Numbered from the stretch's first letter, positions 1-9,157 are shown. The stretch: DNA of 30,518 bases from CAYWMY01 sp046352935 (GCA_046352935.1 JAXMGR010000029.1:1-30518), one strand, 5' to 3'. The notes: generated by a model not told the origin, from the letters alone. A program made the numbers and translations.

Positions 1-42
1 GCGCCGGCGGCATGATGCAGCGCCAGCGCAGCGATCCGCCCG

Positions 43-3000
43 TCAGGTTCTCCCGGGTTCCGTCGCCGCGGCCACCGTCCATCGGCGGCGCCAGAAGCCC
101 TCGTGCGTCCAGGCACGCCAGGCCCAGGGCAGCCAGTGCATGGAAAGCCGCCAGGCGATCCAGAGAGCCCAGGCGAACACCAGGGTCTTGTAGACCCATA
201 TCGGCACGCTGATGACGAGCGGCTGCGGCAGCGCGGACACGGTGCGGTCGACGAACCACGCGAACGTATTGCCACCGGAACCGGAGCCCGTCACGCCCAT
301 GTCCGGCGTCGACAGGAAGCCGTACTTGATGCCCGCGAGCAGCAGGCCCGACAGCGCGACCACCGTGAGCAGCACCAGCGCGCCCTGAAGGATGTTGAAG
401 CGCCAGTTCGCGACACGGCCCGGCGCCCATTGCGCGCGCCAGCCGAGCGCCAGGAACCACAGGGCGACCAGCACGAGGACGCCCCAGGACTGCGTCGAGA
501 GACCGAGCCCGAGCAGCAGCCACTCGTGCACACGCAGCGGCGACCACGACTGCCTTCCGAGCGCGACGGCCAGGATCAGGAAGGCCGCGAGTTCGCTCCA
601 GTACAGGATCGCCGGGCCGGGGCCGCCGTCGCGATCGAACTTCAGGAGTGCCCAGCGCGAGGCCGGCAGTTCGATCGTGGTGCGCACGTTGCTCGCGGGC
701 GAGCCGAGATCGACGGGCGGTGGACGGGCCGCGGCAGCGGCGCCGTCGGGCATCTCGAAGCGGATCTCCACGCGATGCTCGCCAGGCAGCACTCCGAGCG
801 ACAGTTCGCCCGACGGCTCGGGTCGGAGCGCGAGCGGCGCACCATCGATGCTCACGGACTGCACCCGCACCGCCGCGGGCAGCCGGATCGCATGGCGACC
901 ACCCTGCGTGCTGCGATAGCGGAATCCGATCGCGGCATCACCCGTGCGCGCACCGAGGCGCAGCACCTGCGTCGCCGAATCGATCGCGAGCGTCGGCCCC
1001 GGCACGGCAGGCGGCCGCATGATCTTCAGGGACAACCTCTCGCCGGCACGCGGATAGTAGGTATAGACCCACACCGGGGAGTCCGGGTCATCCGGCAGCA
1101 CCGGCGGCAGGCCGGCGAATTCGACGCGCCACTGCGGATGCACCGTGAATGACCAGACCTCCGTGCGCGCCACGGACTGCGGCATCGCGAGCGTCAGCGA
1201 CGCGCTGCGCGCCAGACCCGAGTCCCAGGAAGCGCCCGGCGCGTCGGGTGCGAGACCGACGAGCACGGTCTTCCGCGGCGTGACCTCCACACCGGGCGTG
1301 AGCACCGATTCGCCGGCGACGAGCGGGATCTCGAAAGTCATTGCTGCGCGCTCGGGCGCGACTCGCTGGACCTCCGTCGCCACGCTCCAGTCGAGGCCGA
1401 GATCGAAGCGCCGGATGACGCGCACGAAGACCGGGAACTCCGCGCCCGCACTCCCGGGCCGGCGCAACGCCCCGGCGGCCTCCCGTGATGGCGACGGAGC
1501 AGCGATGCGCGTCAGCTCCAGCGAACCCGAGACGAGCCGCCCGTCGTTCACACCGGCAGAATTCCAGCCCCGCGCCGACACGCGCACGGCGCGCGGGGTC
1601 TGCGGGAACACGAGCTGGACGGACGCGACATCGGCGAGCCGTCCCGCCAGGCGCAACTGGTGCGTCCCGGGAGGCAGCGCCACCCACGGCGCGCCGTCGG
1701 CCTCGCGCGCCATGGCCAGCCCGGCCGTGCCATCGACCGAGAGTTCGTGCAGTTGCCAGCGATCGCCGGCGTGCGGCATCGCGATGGCCACGCGTGCGAG
1801 CACGCTCACGGCCAGTGTCACCTCGAGGCGCTCGCCATCGACGACGATGCCGGCATCCATGATCTCGGCGCAGGTGGGCAGGCACTTCGGCGGCTCGACG
1901 AGACGCTGGCGCAGCTGGTCCAGGAGCCTGGCGTCGGGCGTCGCCTCGGCGCGCGCCGACGATGGCGTCAGTCCGGACGCGAGCAGCAGCAGAATCGCGA
2001 CGACGGCCGCACGGGCGGCACGATCCGGCGCGGGCCGATCACCCGGGTCGACACCGCCAGTGCGCCCCGGCCACGAGCCGAACCATCGCCCGCGCGACGC
2101 GAGGCTGTCGCCGAGGAGCAGGATGAACCACAGCGCCAGCAACGCCACGCCGGCGATGCGCCAGATACCGAGCAGCAGCGGCCCCGCGTAGACGACGCGC
2201 AGCGTATCCGCCTCCTCGACCGGGCCGCTCCAGGCGTACGAATAGCTGCGATAGCGCCACGCGGGCACACCGGGGCCGGTCTGGAGAACCGTGCCCGGCG
2301 CATACCGCTGAACCTTCTGCAGGACGTTGAGTCCCGCGCCGATCCCGATGCGACTCCCGGCAGCATCGACGGACACGCGTGGGCGCGATTCCGGCGCAGG
2401 CTGCGACAGGATTGCGGTCGACTCCGGCGCAACGGCATCCGCCGCCACGACCTCCGCGGGCTCCGGTGCACCGGGCGCCGCAGCGCCCGCTGGTGGCGCC
2501 GGAACGGCATCCGGGCCGAGATCGATCATCGGCGGCGGCACCATGGGCGACCGCAGGTTCATCTCCGCACCGGTTCCATCCGTGTCCAGCTGCGGGTGCA
2601 GCGCCAGGCGGACCTGCGCGAACAGCAGCGGCAGCAGCGCGATTCCGAGGAAGGCGAAGCTCAGCAGGCGGTAGTTCACGGCCCATCGACGCAGGCGGCC
2701 TTCGACCGGCACGGCGCGCGCGGCCGCGACGGCGACCAGAACGTTCGCCCACAGCCAGATCTGCTCGGGTGCCTCCTGGTACATCAGCAGCATGCCGCCG
2801 AAGGCGATCGCGGCGAGCGCGCGCCCGCCCACGCGATACGTCATCGCGACGACGATGCAGAGTCCGAAGAAGCTCCACAGCCCCCAGGTCGACCACCAGG
2901 AGCCCGCGGCGACATCCGTGAAATCGCTGATCACCGCGACGAGACGATGGCCCGGCGGGAGATGGATCCAGCCGCCGGCGCGATCGAAGCGGCTCTTCCA

Positions 3001-4362
3001 GCCGGTGGCGGGAAGTGCGCCACGGGTACCCTCCACACGCGCGAGCGTCGTCAGATCGAGCTGCGGACTGCGCAATTCGATACCGGTCTCTCCGGCCCCC
3101 GCACCCGCAGTGATCAGCAGCGTGTCCCCGCCAGCCTGAGCGTTCGCGAGCACGAAAGGCGCATGCATGTCCAGGCGCCAGTCCCTGCGCAGGGTGCCGC
3201 CGAGCCGGTCGCGGGCCGTGAATCCCTGGTGATCGAAGTCGAGCCAGAGATCCCGGGACAGCGACAGGCGATTGTCGTCGGCGACGGCGATGCCGCGGCT
3301 GCGTTCATCGATGGCCAGCCTGCCGTCGGGCGGCAGCCGGTACGCCGGCAGGCCCTGCCACTCGGGCGGCACGTTCGCCTGCGCGGGATCGATGCTCTCC
3401 GCGCCCTGGACCGCCGCAATCCGCAGGCGGTCGTCGGCCTGGAAGCTCCAGATCTCGTCGCGTACCCAGATGCCCTCCGCACGCTTCGGCCTCGGGACAA
3501 CCGAGAGCACGTCCGGCGCGCGCGCATCGAGCAGGATCTCGTGAGCGCCCGGACGAACCTGCACGCGCAGCCGGCCGTCGGCATCGAGCCGCGCAGCGAG
3601 TTCACTCGCCATCGCGACGGGCACGAAACCCTCGGGCAGCACGCGCGCGAACAGCTCCTCGCGACCCTCGCCGGCCACCTGCAGTCGCAGGCGCGTCAAG
3701 AGCCGCCCCGGAATCCCGTCCCGCAGCAGCCGATAGACCTGCAGCTCGAGCCCCGCGGGCTCGTTCGCAGCCCGCCGCTTGCCGAGCCATACGGCACCCC
3801 CGGGTCGCTCCGGTTGCACGACGCGCTCACCGTCCACGGTCAGGTCCAGGAGCGCGGTGCGCGGCGACACGGGCAGCGCCTCGGGGCGGGACTCCCAGCG
3901 GAACCGGCCGGTGACGACATGATCGCCCGGAGCAAGCCTGAGCTGCGGAGCCCCCTCGCGCGCGACCACGGGCGCCGGCACACCGTCGAGCCGCACCTCG
4001 CGGGGCCAGTGTTCGAGGCCGCCGGGCAGCGTCACCCAGCTCGCCGCGAACACCTGCCAGCGCTGACTGAATTCACCGCCGGTCGCGTTCACGTCGAGCA
4101 CCAGGCGCTCCGGCCAGGCGCAGCGATAGCTGTCTGCGTCGGATGGATCCGCCGCGGACACGAGCGGGCAGCGGCGATACTCGAGGCCGTGCAGCGCCCA
4201 GCCCTGCCAGTCCTGGAGCGCTGGCGGCAGAGCGGGTTCCTCGGCGAATGCACAGGCGGCTGCCGCCGCCAGGACAACGGAAAATCCTGCGAGCGCGAGC
4301 CAGCGCCACGACCGTCTGGCACGAGGCCGGGCGCGAGTCCCTTCGTCTGCAGCGCGATCCAT
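43..4362 (-). CDS. Giant inner-membrane protein with duplicated periplasmic module, function unknown
   Basis: I do not recognise a named family. The protein is 1439 aa. Residues 1-40 are a basic stretch then a hydrophobic segment ending AACAFA (signal peptide or anchor). A long beta-rich ectodomain follows (about 41-480), then three or four TM helices (about 487-587), a Pro/Ala-rich linker, a TM helix (about 724-750), a second signal-like hydrophobic helix (about 780-801), a second ectodomain (about 805-1240) and four C-terminal TM helices (about 1247-1420). The two ectodomains look homologous: LRLAPGDHVVTGRF (about 141) matches VALPPGTHQLRLAGRL (about 900), and DEIWSF (about 300) matches TEVWSF (about 1068). 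The start at 4362 is chosen because GGGGAGG lies just upstream; the frame stays open to 4533 but without a ribosome site. It probably acts at the inner membrane facing the periplasm. It is divergent from the SnoaL-like gene. Confidence 0.85.
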   Translation of the reverse strand: MDRAADEGTRARPRARRSWRWLALAGFSVVLAAAAACAFAEEPALPPALQDWQGWALHGLEYRRCPLVSAADPSDADSYRCAWPERLVLDVNATGGEFSQRWQVFAASWVTLPGGLEHWPREVRLDGVPAPVVAREGAPQLRLAPGDHVVTGRFRWESRPEALPVSPRTALLDLTVDGERVVQPERPGGAVWLGKRRAANEPAGLELQVYRLLRDGIPGRLLTRLRLQVAGEGREELFARVLPEGFVPVAMASELAARLDADGRLRVQVRPGAHEILLDARAPDVLSVVPRPKRAEGIWVRDEIWSFQADDRLRIAAVQGAESIDPAQANVPPEWQGLPAYRLPPDGRLAIDERSRGIAVADDNRLSLSRDLWLDFDHQGFTARDRLGGTLRRDWRLDMHAPFVLANAQAGGDTLLITAGAGAGETGIELRSPQLDLTTLARVEGTRGALPATGWKSRFDRAGGWIHLPPGHRLVAVISDFTDVAAGSWWSTWGLWSFFGLCIVVAMTYRVGGRALAAIAFGGMLLMYQEAPEQIWLWANVLVAVAAARAVPVEGRLRRWAVNYRLLSFAFLGIALLPLLFAQVRLALHPQLDTDGTGAEMNLRSPMVPPPMIDLGPDAVPAPPAGAAAPGAPEPAEVVAADAVAPESTAILSQPAPESRPRVSVDAAGSRIGIGAGLNVLQKVQRYAPGTVLQTGPGVPAWRYRSYSYAWSGPVEEADTLRVVYAGPLLLGIWRIAGVALLALWFILLLGDSLASRGRWFGSWPGRTGGVDPGDRPAPDRAARAAVVAILLLLASGLTPSSARAEATPDARLLDQLRQRLVEPPKCLPTCAEIMDAGIVVDGERLEVTLAVSVLARVAIAMPHAGDRWQLHELSVDGTAGLAMAREADGAPWVALPPGTHQLRLAGRLADVASVQLVFPQTPRAVRVSARGWNSAGVNDGRLVSGSLELTRIAAPSPSREAAGALRRPGSAGAEFPVFVRVIRRFDLGLDWSVATEVQRVAPERAAMTFEIPLVAGESVLTPGVEVTPRKTVLVGLAPDAPGASWDSGLARSASLTLAMPQSVARTEVWSFTVHPQWRVEFAGLPPVLPDDPDSPVWVYTYYPRAGERLSLKIMRPPAVPGPTLAIDSATQVLRLGARTGDAAIGFRYRSTQGGRHAIRLPAAVRVQSVSIDGAPLALRPEPSGELSLGVLPGEHRVEIRFEMPDGAAAAARPPPVDLGSPASNVRTTIELPASRWALLKFDRDGGPGPAILYWSELAAFLILAVALGRQSWSPLRVHEWLLLGLGLSTQSWGVLVLVALWFLALGWRAQWAPGRVANWRFNILQGALVLLTVVALSGLLLAGIKYGFLSTPDMGVTGSGSGGNTFAWFVDRTVSALPQPLVISVPIWVYKTLVFAWALWIAWRLSMHWLPWAWRAWTHEGFWRRRWTVAAATEPGRT

Positions 4363-4487
4363 GAATCCTCCCCGGGCGGGCACGCCCCGGCGAGGCGCGT
4401 CGCACGAGGTGCCATCTTGCGCCAATTCCCCGATCGCTGCCCCCACGGTGGCACAGCGTGCGTCCGCGCGGCGCGACAAAGAGCTCT

Positions 4488-4517
4488 TTGGATCCGGAAC
4501 CCCGGCCGGACTATGCT
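4488..4517 (+). promoter_or_regulatory. Possible sigma70 promoter for the SnoaL-like gene
   Basis: TTGGAT (4488-4493) and TATGCT (4512-4517) are separated by 18 bp and lie about 65 bp upstream of the start at 4582. Each hexamer matches the consensus only partly, so the call rests mainly on position and spacing within the 219-bp divergent gap. Confidence 0.3.
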
Positions 4518-4581
4518 CCGGTGCACGCGTCATTCAATCGACGCGCGCCGTCCATTCGAACCGACAACAGGAGGGGACGTG

Positions 4582-5211
4582 ATGTCCAGTACATCCAGAG
4601 GCCTGCTGGCCTGCGGCCTGATCGCGCTGTCGTTCTCGTCCATGAACCCGGCCGCCGCGAGCGGCGGCGTGCAACGCTCCGACCGGGAGCAGATCGCGGA
4701 TCTCATGCAGTGCTACGCGCGTGGCACCGATGCCATCGGCGACTCGACCACCCATACCGATCCGCGCGCCGCCGGGCTCGTCATCTACCAGCAGTGCTTC
4801 GCGCCGGACGCCGAGTTCCGCGCCTGGTTCCCGCAGCAGCCCTTTGACTCGCAGACCTTTCCGAACCCGGACGCGTTCCCGGGCACGGCTCCCGCACCGG
4901 TCATCGGACCGCAGGCCTGGGCGGACTTCGTGAACACCGTCTTCCGTGGCAACGGCTATACCTTCACGCAGCACATCATCAGCAACGTCGATGTCGACGT
5001 GCAGGGCACACACGGCCTGCTGACCGCCTACCTGAACGCGACCCACGTCGTTTCGGGCAGCACCATCGGCGGTCCGTCCCGTTGCGTCGCAGTGGCCAAC
5101 GGCACGTATTCGCTGGCGGCCGAGAAGCGCCGCGGCAGATGGCTGGTGACCCGGCTCGATCTGACGCTGATCACCTTCAATCCCGTGTTCCAGTCCGGCG
5201 CGGGCTGCTGA
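4582..5211 (+). CDS. Exported SnoaL-like / NTF2-fold protein
   Basis: A 209-aa protein with a signal peptide (residues 1-26, cleavage after NPAAAS). The mature part has the layout of SnoaL-like/NTF2-superfamily proteins: an N-terminal helix REQIADLMQCYARGTDAI, then a QQCFAPDAEFRAWF strand, and late strands ending in RGRWLVTRLDLTLI. Family members include polyketide cyclases, ketosteroid isomerase-like enzymes and non-enzymatic binding proteins, so the substrate cannot be named. The start is fixed by AGGAGGGG at 4569-4576, about 6 nt before the ATG. The same frame is open far upstream, but only as antisense of the neighbouring membrane-protein gene. Export is less usual for this fold and suggests a periplasmic role. 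Confidence 0.85.
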   Translation: MSSTSRGLLACGLIALSFSSMNPAAASGGVQRSDREQIADLMQCYARGTDAIGDSTTHTDPRAAGLVIYQQCFAPDAEFRAWFPQQPFDSQTFPNPDAFPGTAPAPVIGPQAWADFVNTVFRGNGYTFTQHIISNVDVDVQGTHGLLTAYLNATHVVSGSTIGGPSRCVAVANGTYSLAAEKRRGRWLVTRLDLTLITFNPVFQSGAGC

Positions 5212-5291
5212 GGCGGCGTCGAGACCGCCGGCCGGGGACACGGCGCATCGGCGCGCGGAGGCAGCCCTCACAGCGACGATGCGCCGCAGCG

Positions 5292-5307
5292 GCCCGGGCA
5301 CCCGGGC
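5292..5307. terminator. Weak hairpin between convergent genes
   Basis: GCCCGGG (5292-5298) and CCCGGGC (5301-5307) form a tight inverted repeat in the 104-bp gap between the convergent SnoaL-like gene and sodB. There is no T-tract on either strand, so termination activity is uncertain. Confidence 0.25.
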
Positions 5308-5315
5308 GCCGGCGC

Positions 5316-5897
5316 CTATCCGGCCTTCGCGAGGTTCTCGCTGGCGAAGTCCCAGTTGACGAGGTTGTTCAGGAAGACCTCGACATACCGGGCACGCAGG
5401 TTCTTGTAGCTCGGGTAGTACGCGTGTTCCCAGACATCGACGGTCAGCAACGGAACCTGGCCGTGCTTCTGCGGCAGGTCGGCGTTGCTGGTCGCCGTGA
5501 CCTTGAGCTTGCCGCCCTCGACGACCAGCCAGGCCCAGCCTGAACCGAACTGCCCGACGGCAGCCGCGGTGAACTGCTTCGCGAAGTTCTCGAAGGAACC
5601 GAAGTCCCGGTCGATGGCCGCCGCGAGGCGCCCGCCGGGCCTGCCACCGCCACCCGGCTTCATGCTGTTCCAGTAGAAGGTGTGATTCCAGATCTGGGCC
5701 GCCTGGTTGAATACCGCCCCCTCGGAACCGAGGACGATCTTCTCCAGGGCTGCGTCGGTCGCGTCGGGCATGAGCTCGTTGAGCTTCACCACATAGGCGT
5801 TGTGGTGCTTCCCGTGGTGCAGCTCGAGATTCTCGCGGGTGAGGTGCGGCTCGAGTGCGTCGACGGCGTAAGGCAATGGGGGCAAGGTCACAGGCAT
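5316..5897 (-). CDS. sodB: Superoxide dismutase, iron type
   Basis: Converts superoxide to hydrogen peroxide and oxygen, in the cytoplasm since there is no signal peptide. The length of 193 aa is normal. The metal ligands fit the family pattern: H27 in the ELHHGKHH segment, H72 in IWNHTFYW, D154 and H158 in DVWEHAYY. Gln68 just before the NHTFYW motif and the AAVGQFGSGWAWL segment favour the iron rather than the manganese subgroup. The ATG at 5897 has GAGG about 8 nt upstream. It is a single-gene unit, convergent with the SnoaL-like gene and divergent from the glucose dehydrogenase. A Gly-rich insert (about 82-89, GGGGRPGG) sits in a loop that is commonly variable. Confidence 0.97.
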   Translation of the reverse strand: MPVTLPPLPYAVDALEPHLTRENLELHHGKHHNAYVVKLNELMPDATDAALEKIVLGSEGAVFNQAAQIWNHTFYWNSMKPGGGGRPGGRLAAAIDRDFGSFENFAKQFTAAAVGQFGSGWAWLVVEGGKLKVTATSNADLPQKHGQVPLLTVDVWEHAYYPSYKNLRARYVEVFLNNLVNWDFASENLAKAG

Positions 5898-5944
5898 GGG
5901 CGGATCCTCACGTGAGAGGGAGAACGTAACGAGACACTGGAATC

Positions 5945-5950
5945 AGTATA
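5945..5950 (-). promoter_or_regulatory. Possible -10 element of sodB
   Basis: On the minus strand this reads TATACT (5 of 6 to the sigma70 -10), giving a leader of about 40 nt before the sodB ATG. The region 17 bp upstream reads TTCGAT, a poor -35, so the promoter may need an activator. I could not recognise a Fur or OxyR site. Confidence 0.35.
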
Positions 5951-6132
5951 AACGTACAGACCGCATCATCGAAGGCCAGTTCGGGGCGAGCCCCCGCCAG
6001 CCGGTTCGTGTGATGGCGGCGCATCGCGATACGGTGTGGGCCGCAGTCGACATTGCTTCGCTGCGCCCGGCAGGGCCGGGTGCTGGCGGTTGTGCCACTC
6101 AGCCCGCATGATGCGCCGCAGATCGATCGACC

Positions 6133-6141
6133 GGGGGGGGG
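6133..6141 (+). repeat. Nine-G homopolymer at the ribosome site of gcd
   Basis: An uninterrupted run of nine G residues ends 6 nt before the gcd ATG and overlaps its Shine-Dalgarno region (GGGGAG). A slip here would alter the leader and spacing, not the reading frame. Confidence 0.9.
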
Positions 6142-6147
6142 AGTCGA

Positions 6148-8499
6148 ATGACTGTCGCGATGCGCGTCTGGCAGTGGCTGCTCGTCGGGGTACAGGGCGC
6201 CTGTGGCCTGGTGCTCGCGAAACTCGGCTGGGAGCTGCTGGGTCTCGGCGGCTCGCCCTACTACCTGGCGGCCGGCGCCGCACTGGCGATCACCGCGCTG
6301 CTCGTCGCGCTCCGCAGCGCCTGGGCCGCGAGACTGTACGCCGCGTTCTTCGCGGCGACGGTGATCTGGGCGCTGTGGGAGGTCGGACTCGATGGCTGGG
6401 CACTCGCTCCGCGCGTGGGGCTGCCCGCGGTGCTCGGCCTGTGGATGCTGACACCCTGGATCCGTACGGCGATCCGCCTGCCCGCACGCTTTGCGGCAAG
6501 CCGTGTCTTCTGGCCGGCGCTGGCGCTCGGCGTCCCGCTGGCGGTCGCCGCGAGCTTCTGGCTCGATCGCCCCGCGGGTGGACACGGGCCCATCGACGCA
6601 AGCTACGCACCCGCCGATCCACGCGACGGCGAGTGGCTGCACTACGGCAACGACGCGCACGGCACCCGGTACTCGCCACTCGCACAGATCACACCCGAGA
6701 ACGTCGGCCGGCTGCAGCCCGTGTGGACCTACCACGCAGGCTTCGGACCCGGACCCATGACCCCGACCTTCGAAACCACGCCGATCAAGGTCGGCGAGCG
6801 ACTCTACTTCTGCACGGGCTACAGCGACGTGATCGCGCTCGACGCCGAGACGGGCGCGGAAGCCTGGCGTTTCGATGCGCGGGTCGACACGGCCGGCGTC
6901 GTGGTCCAGGCCTGTCGCGGCGTGACCTACTACCGCGCGCCCGGCATCGAGGGGGCCTGCGCAGCACGCATCTACGCTGCCACCGTCGATGCGCGCCTGA
7001 TCGCGCTCGACGCGGCCAGCGGCAGACCCTGCGAGGACTTCGGCGAGCACGGCGCCGTCGACCTGAAGCGCGGCATGGGTGACGTCGACAAGGGCTACTA
7101 CTACGCCACCTCGCCACCACAGCTCGTGCGCGGACGGCTCGTGCTCGGCGGCTGGGTGATGGACGGGCAGCACACCGACGAACCGTCGGGAGTCATCCGT
7201 GCCTTCGACGCCGTCACCGGTGCGTTCCTCTGGGCTTTCGACATCGGCCGTCCGGACATGCACGGCATGCCCGCCGCGGGCGAAACGTTCACGCGCGGCA
7301 CGCCGAACAGCTGGGCGCCGATGAGCGCGGACGAGGAGCTCGGCCTCCTCTACGCACCGACCGGCAATGCCACGCCGGACTACGTCGGCGAACACCGCAG
7401 CGCGAACGACGACCGGTTCAGCAGCTCGGTCGTCGCGCTCGACGTCGACACGGGCGCGCTGCGCTGGTCGTTCCAGACGACGCACCGGGATCTCTGGGAC
7501 TACGACGTCGCATCGCAGCCCACGCTCGTCGACCTCGCGGACGGCACGAAGGCACTGCTGCAGCCGACCAAGCGTGGCGAAGTCTTCCTGCTCGATCGTG
7601 CCACCGGCAAGCCGGTCGCCGAGGTCACCGAGAAGCCGGCACCGCAGGAGGGCGCCGTCGAGGGCGAATGGTTCGCAGCGACACAGCCGTTCTCGACGGG
7701 CATGCCGTCCTTCGCGGGCCTGGAGCCCGGCGAGAAGCGCACCTGGGGGCTGACCCCCATCGACCATGCGCTGTGCCGCATCGAGTTCCGCGCGGCGCGC
7801 TTCGACGGCACGATGACACCGATCGGCATCGACCGGCCGACGGTGGTCTGGCCCGGCTATCTCGGCGGCATCGACTGGGGCGGCGTGACGGTCGATCCCC
7901 GGCGGCAGCTGATGTTCGTGAACTCGACCGGGATCGGCAATTACGACCAGCTCATGCCGCGCGCCGAGGCGGACCGCCGGGGACTGAAGCCGCTCGCGCA
8001 CGGCCGCCTCGCGAATCTCGCGCTGGCCGTGCCGCAGGCCGGAACGCGCTATGCGGCGGCGGTCCGGCCGTGGCTGTCGAGCCTCGGCGTTCCCTGCCAG
8101 CAGCCGCCCTACGGCTGGATCTCCGCCGTCGATCTCAGGACGCGCCGGCTCGTCTGGCAGCAGCGCTTCGGCACTGGGCGTGACAGCGGTCCGTGGGGTC
8201 TGCGGACGATGCTGCCGATTCCCATGGGAGTGCCGAACGTGGGCGGGTCGGTCGCGACGGCGGGCGGACTGCTGTTCATCGCTGCCACCATCGAACGCAC
8301 GTTCCGCGCCTACGGGATCACCACGGGCCGCGAGCTCTGGCAGGCCCGCCTGCCGGCGGGCGGCCAGGCCACGCCGGCCACGTACTGGTCGTCGAAGAGC
8401 AACCGGCAGTTCGTGGTCATCGCGGCCGGCGGCCATCCGGCGTTCCGCTCGGGCAGCGCCGATGCGCTCATCGCCTACGCACTGCCCGCCGGCAACTGA
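6148..8499 (+). CDS. gcd: Membrane-bound PQQ-dependent glucose (aldose) dehydrogenase
   Basis: Oxidises glucose or related aldoses to the lactone on the periplasmic side and passes electrons to ubiquinone. It is 783 aa; E. coli Gcd is 796. About five TM helices occupy residues 1-140, then an eight-bladed quinoprotein propeller. The segment HRDLWDYDV places Asp448 at the position of the E. coli catalytic base Asp466, and PTKRGE places Lys475 at that of Lys493, with the same 27-residue spacing. WGGVTVDP, late GPWGLRT and GGSVATAGG are typical propeller motifs. The vicinal Cys pair of soluble methanol dehydrogenases is not evident, which fits the membrane glucose type. PQQ synthesis genes are not in the window. 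The ATG at 6148 follows GGGGAG. The VOC gene begins 13 bp downstream and is probably cotranscribed. Confidence 0.95.
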   Translation: MTVAMRVWQWLLVGVQGACGLVLAKLGWELLGLGGSPYYLAAGAALAITALLVALRSAWAARLYAAFFAATVIWALWEVGLDGWALAPRVGLPAVLGLWMLTPWIRTAIRLPARFAASRVFWPALALGVPLAVAASFWLDRPAGGHGPIDASYAPADPRDGEWLHYGNDAHGTRYSPLAQITPENVGRLQPVWTYHAGFGPGPMTPTFETTPIKVGERLYFCTGYSDVIALDAETGAEAWRFDARVDTAGVVVQACRGVTYYRAPGIEGACAARIYAATVDARLIALDAASGRPCEDFGEHGAVDLKRGMGDVDKGYYYATSPPQLVRGRLVLGGWVMDGQHTDEPSGVIRAFDAVTGAFLWAFDIGRPDMHGMPAAGETFTRGTPNSWAPMSADEELGLLYAPTGNATPDYVGEHRSANDDRFSSSVVALDVDTGALRWSFQTTHRDLWDYDVASQPTLVDLADGTKALLQPTKRGEVFLLDRATGKPVAEVTEKPAPQEGAVEGEWFAATQPFSTGMPSFAGLEPGEKRTWGLTPIDHALCRIEFRAARFDGTMTPIGIDRPTVVWPGYLGGIDWGGVTVDPRRQLMFVNSTGIGNYDQLMPRAEADRRGLKPLAHGRLANLALAVPQAGTRYAAAVRPWLSSLGVPCQQPPYGWISAVDLRTRRLVWQQRFGTGRDSGPWGLRTMLPIPMGVPNVGGSVATAGGLLFIAATIERTFRAYGITTGRELWQARLPAGGQATPATYWSSKSNRQFVVIAAGGHPAFRSGSADALIAYALPAGN

Positions 8500-8512
8500 C
8501 GGAGCGCCAGCC

Positions 8513-9157
8513 ATGCGTTGCGCAACGAGACTCCTCGTCCCTGCGGTGATGCTCGCGGCGGGCCCGGTGCACGCCGACGAGAACTCACCACCGCCGACCA
8601 CGCCGGCACCCGCGGCGGCCATGCCTGCGCCGGACGCCGCGACACCGCGACTCCATGTCACCGGCATGGTGCACATCAACATCAACGTCTCGAACTTCGA
8701 TCGTTCGCGGGCGTTCTACGAGGCGCTGGGCTTCCGCCTCGTGTGGATGGTGCCGCCGACCAACACGCCCGAGGTCGCAGCCGCCGTCGGCATGCCGCCC
8801 TATCGCGTGCGCGGCGGCATCATGCGGCTCGAAGGCGCCGATCCTCCCGTCGTCATCGACCTGCTCGAATGGCAGTCGCCACACGACGACTCACCGCCCT
8901 ACCCGCACCTGTATCACTACGGCCTCGGGCGCCTCGCGTTCTCGACGAGTGACCTGGACGCGGATCTCGCCACGCTCGCCGCGATGGGCGTCGAACTCAT
9001 CGGGCCGCCCGCGCGCGTCGTCGTCGATGGCGTGCCGAGCGGCGGGCGCTTCGTCTGCTTCAGGGATCCCGACGGCACGGTGCTCGAGCTCGTCGAACCG
9101 GGCAGCGCCACGGGCCGGGCGTTGCAGCGTTCCGGAAAGACGCCGCCGGGCGACTGA
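8513..9157 (+). CDS. Exported VOC-fold (glyoxalase/dioxygenase superfamily) protein
   Basis: A 214-aa protein: signal peptide (residues 1-22, ending GPVHA), an Ala/Pro linker, then one vicinal-oxygen-chelate domain (about 45-200). The domain starts with MVHININVSNFDRSRAFYEALGF and closes with FRDPDGTVLELVEP, the classic VOC beta-alpha-beta ends; the His and Glu there are the usual metal-ligand positions. Known members include glyoxalase I, extradiol dioxygenases and antibiotic-binding proteins; the substrate here is unknown. It starts 13 bp after gcd with GGAG upstream, so it is likely in the same transcript. It clearly resembles the double-VOC protein at 23076-24461 (shared DLLEW/DIIEW, YPH, STSDLDAD/STTDLDAD segments). 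Confidence 0.9.
   Translation: MRCATRLLVPAVMLAAGPVHADENSPPPTTPAPAAAMPAPDAATPRLHVTGMVHININVSNFDRSRAFYEALGFRLVWMVPPTNTPEVAAAVGMPPYRVRGGIMRLEGADPPVVIDLLEWQSPHDDSPPYPHLYHYGLGRLAFSTSDLDADLATLAAMGVELIGPPARVVVDGVPSGGRFVCFRDPDGTVLELVEPGSATGRALQRSGKTPPGD

Noticed and set aside
1..13. Possible start (ATG on the minus strand at 13) of a gene following the giant membrane protein
   Set aside because: Only four codons are visible and no ribosome site precedes it, so nothing can be supported.
1660..5211. A very long open frame on the + strand that runs through the opposite side of the membrane-protein gene into the SnoaL-like gene
   Set aside because: Only the part from 4582 has a ribosome site, signal peptide and family match. 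The rest is antisense of a well-supported gene and is open because of the high GC content.
5908..8685. A 925-codon open frame antisense to gcd
   Set aside because: Arg/Asp/Ala-rich low-complexity translation without any domain. It mirrors the codon bias of the glucose dehydrogenase gene.
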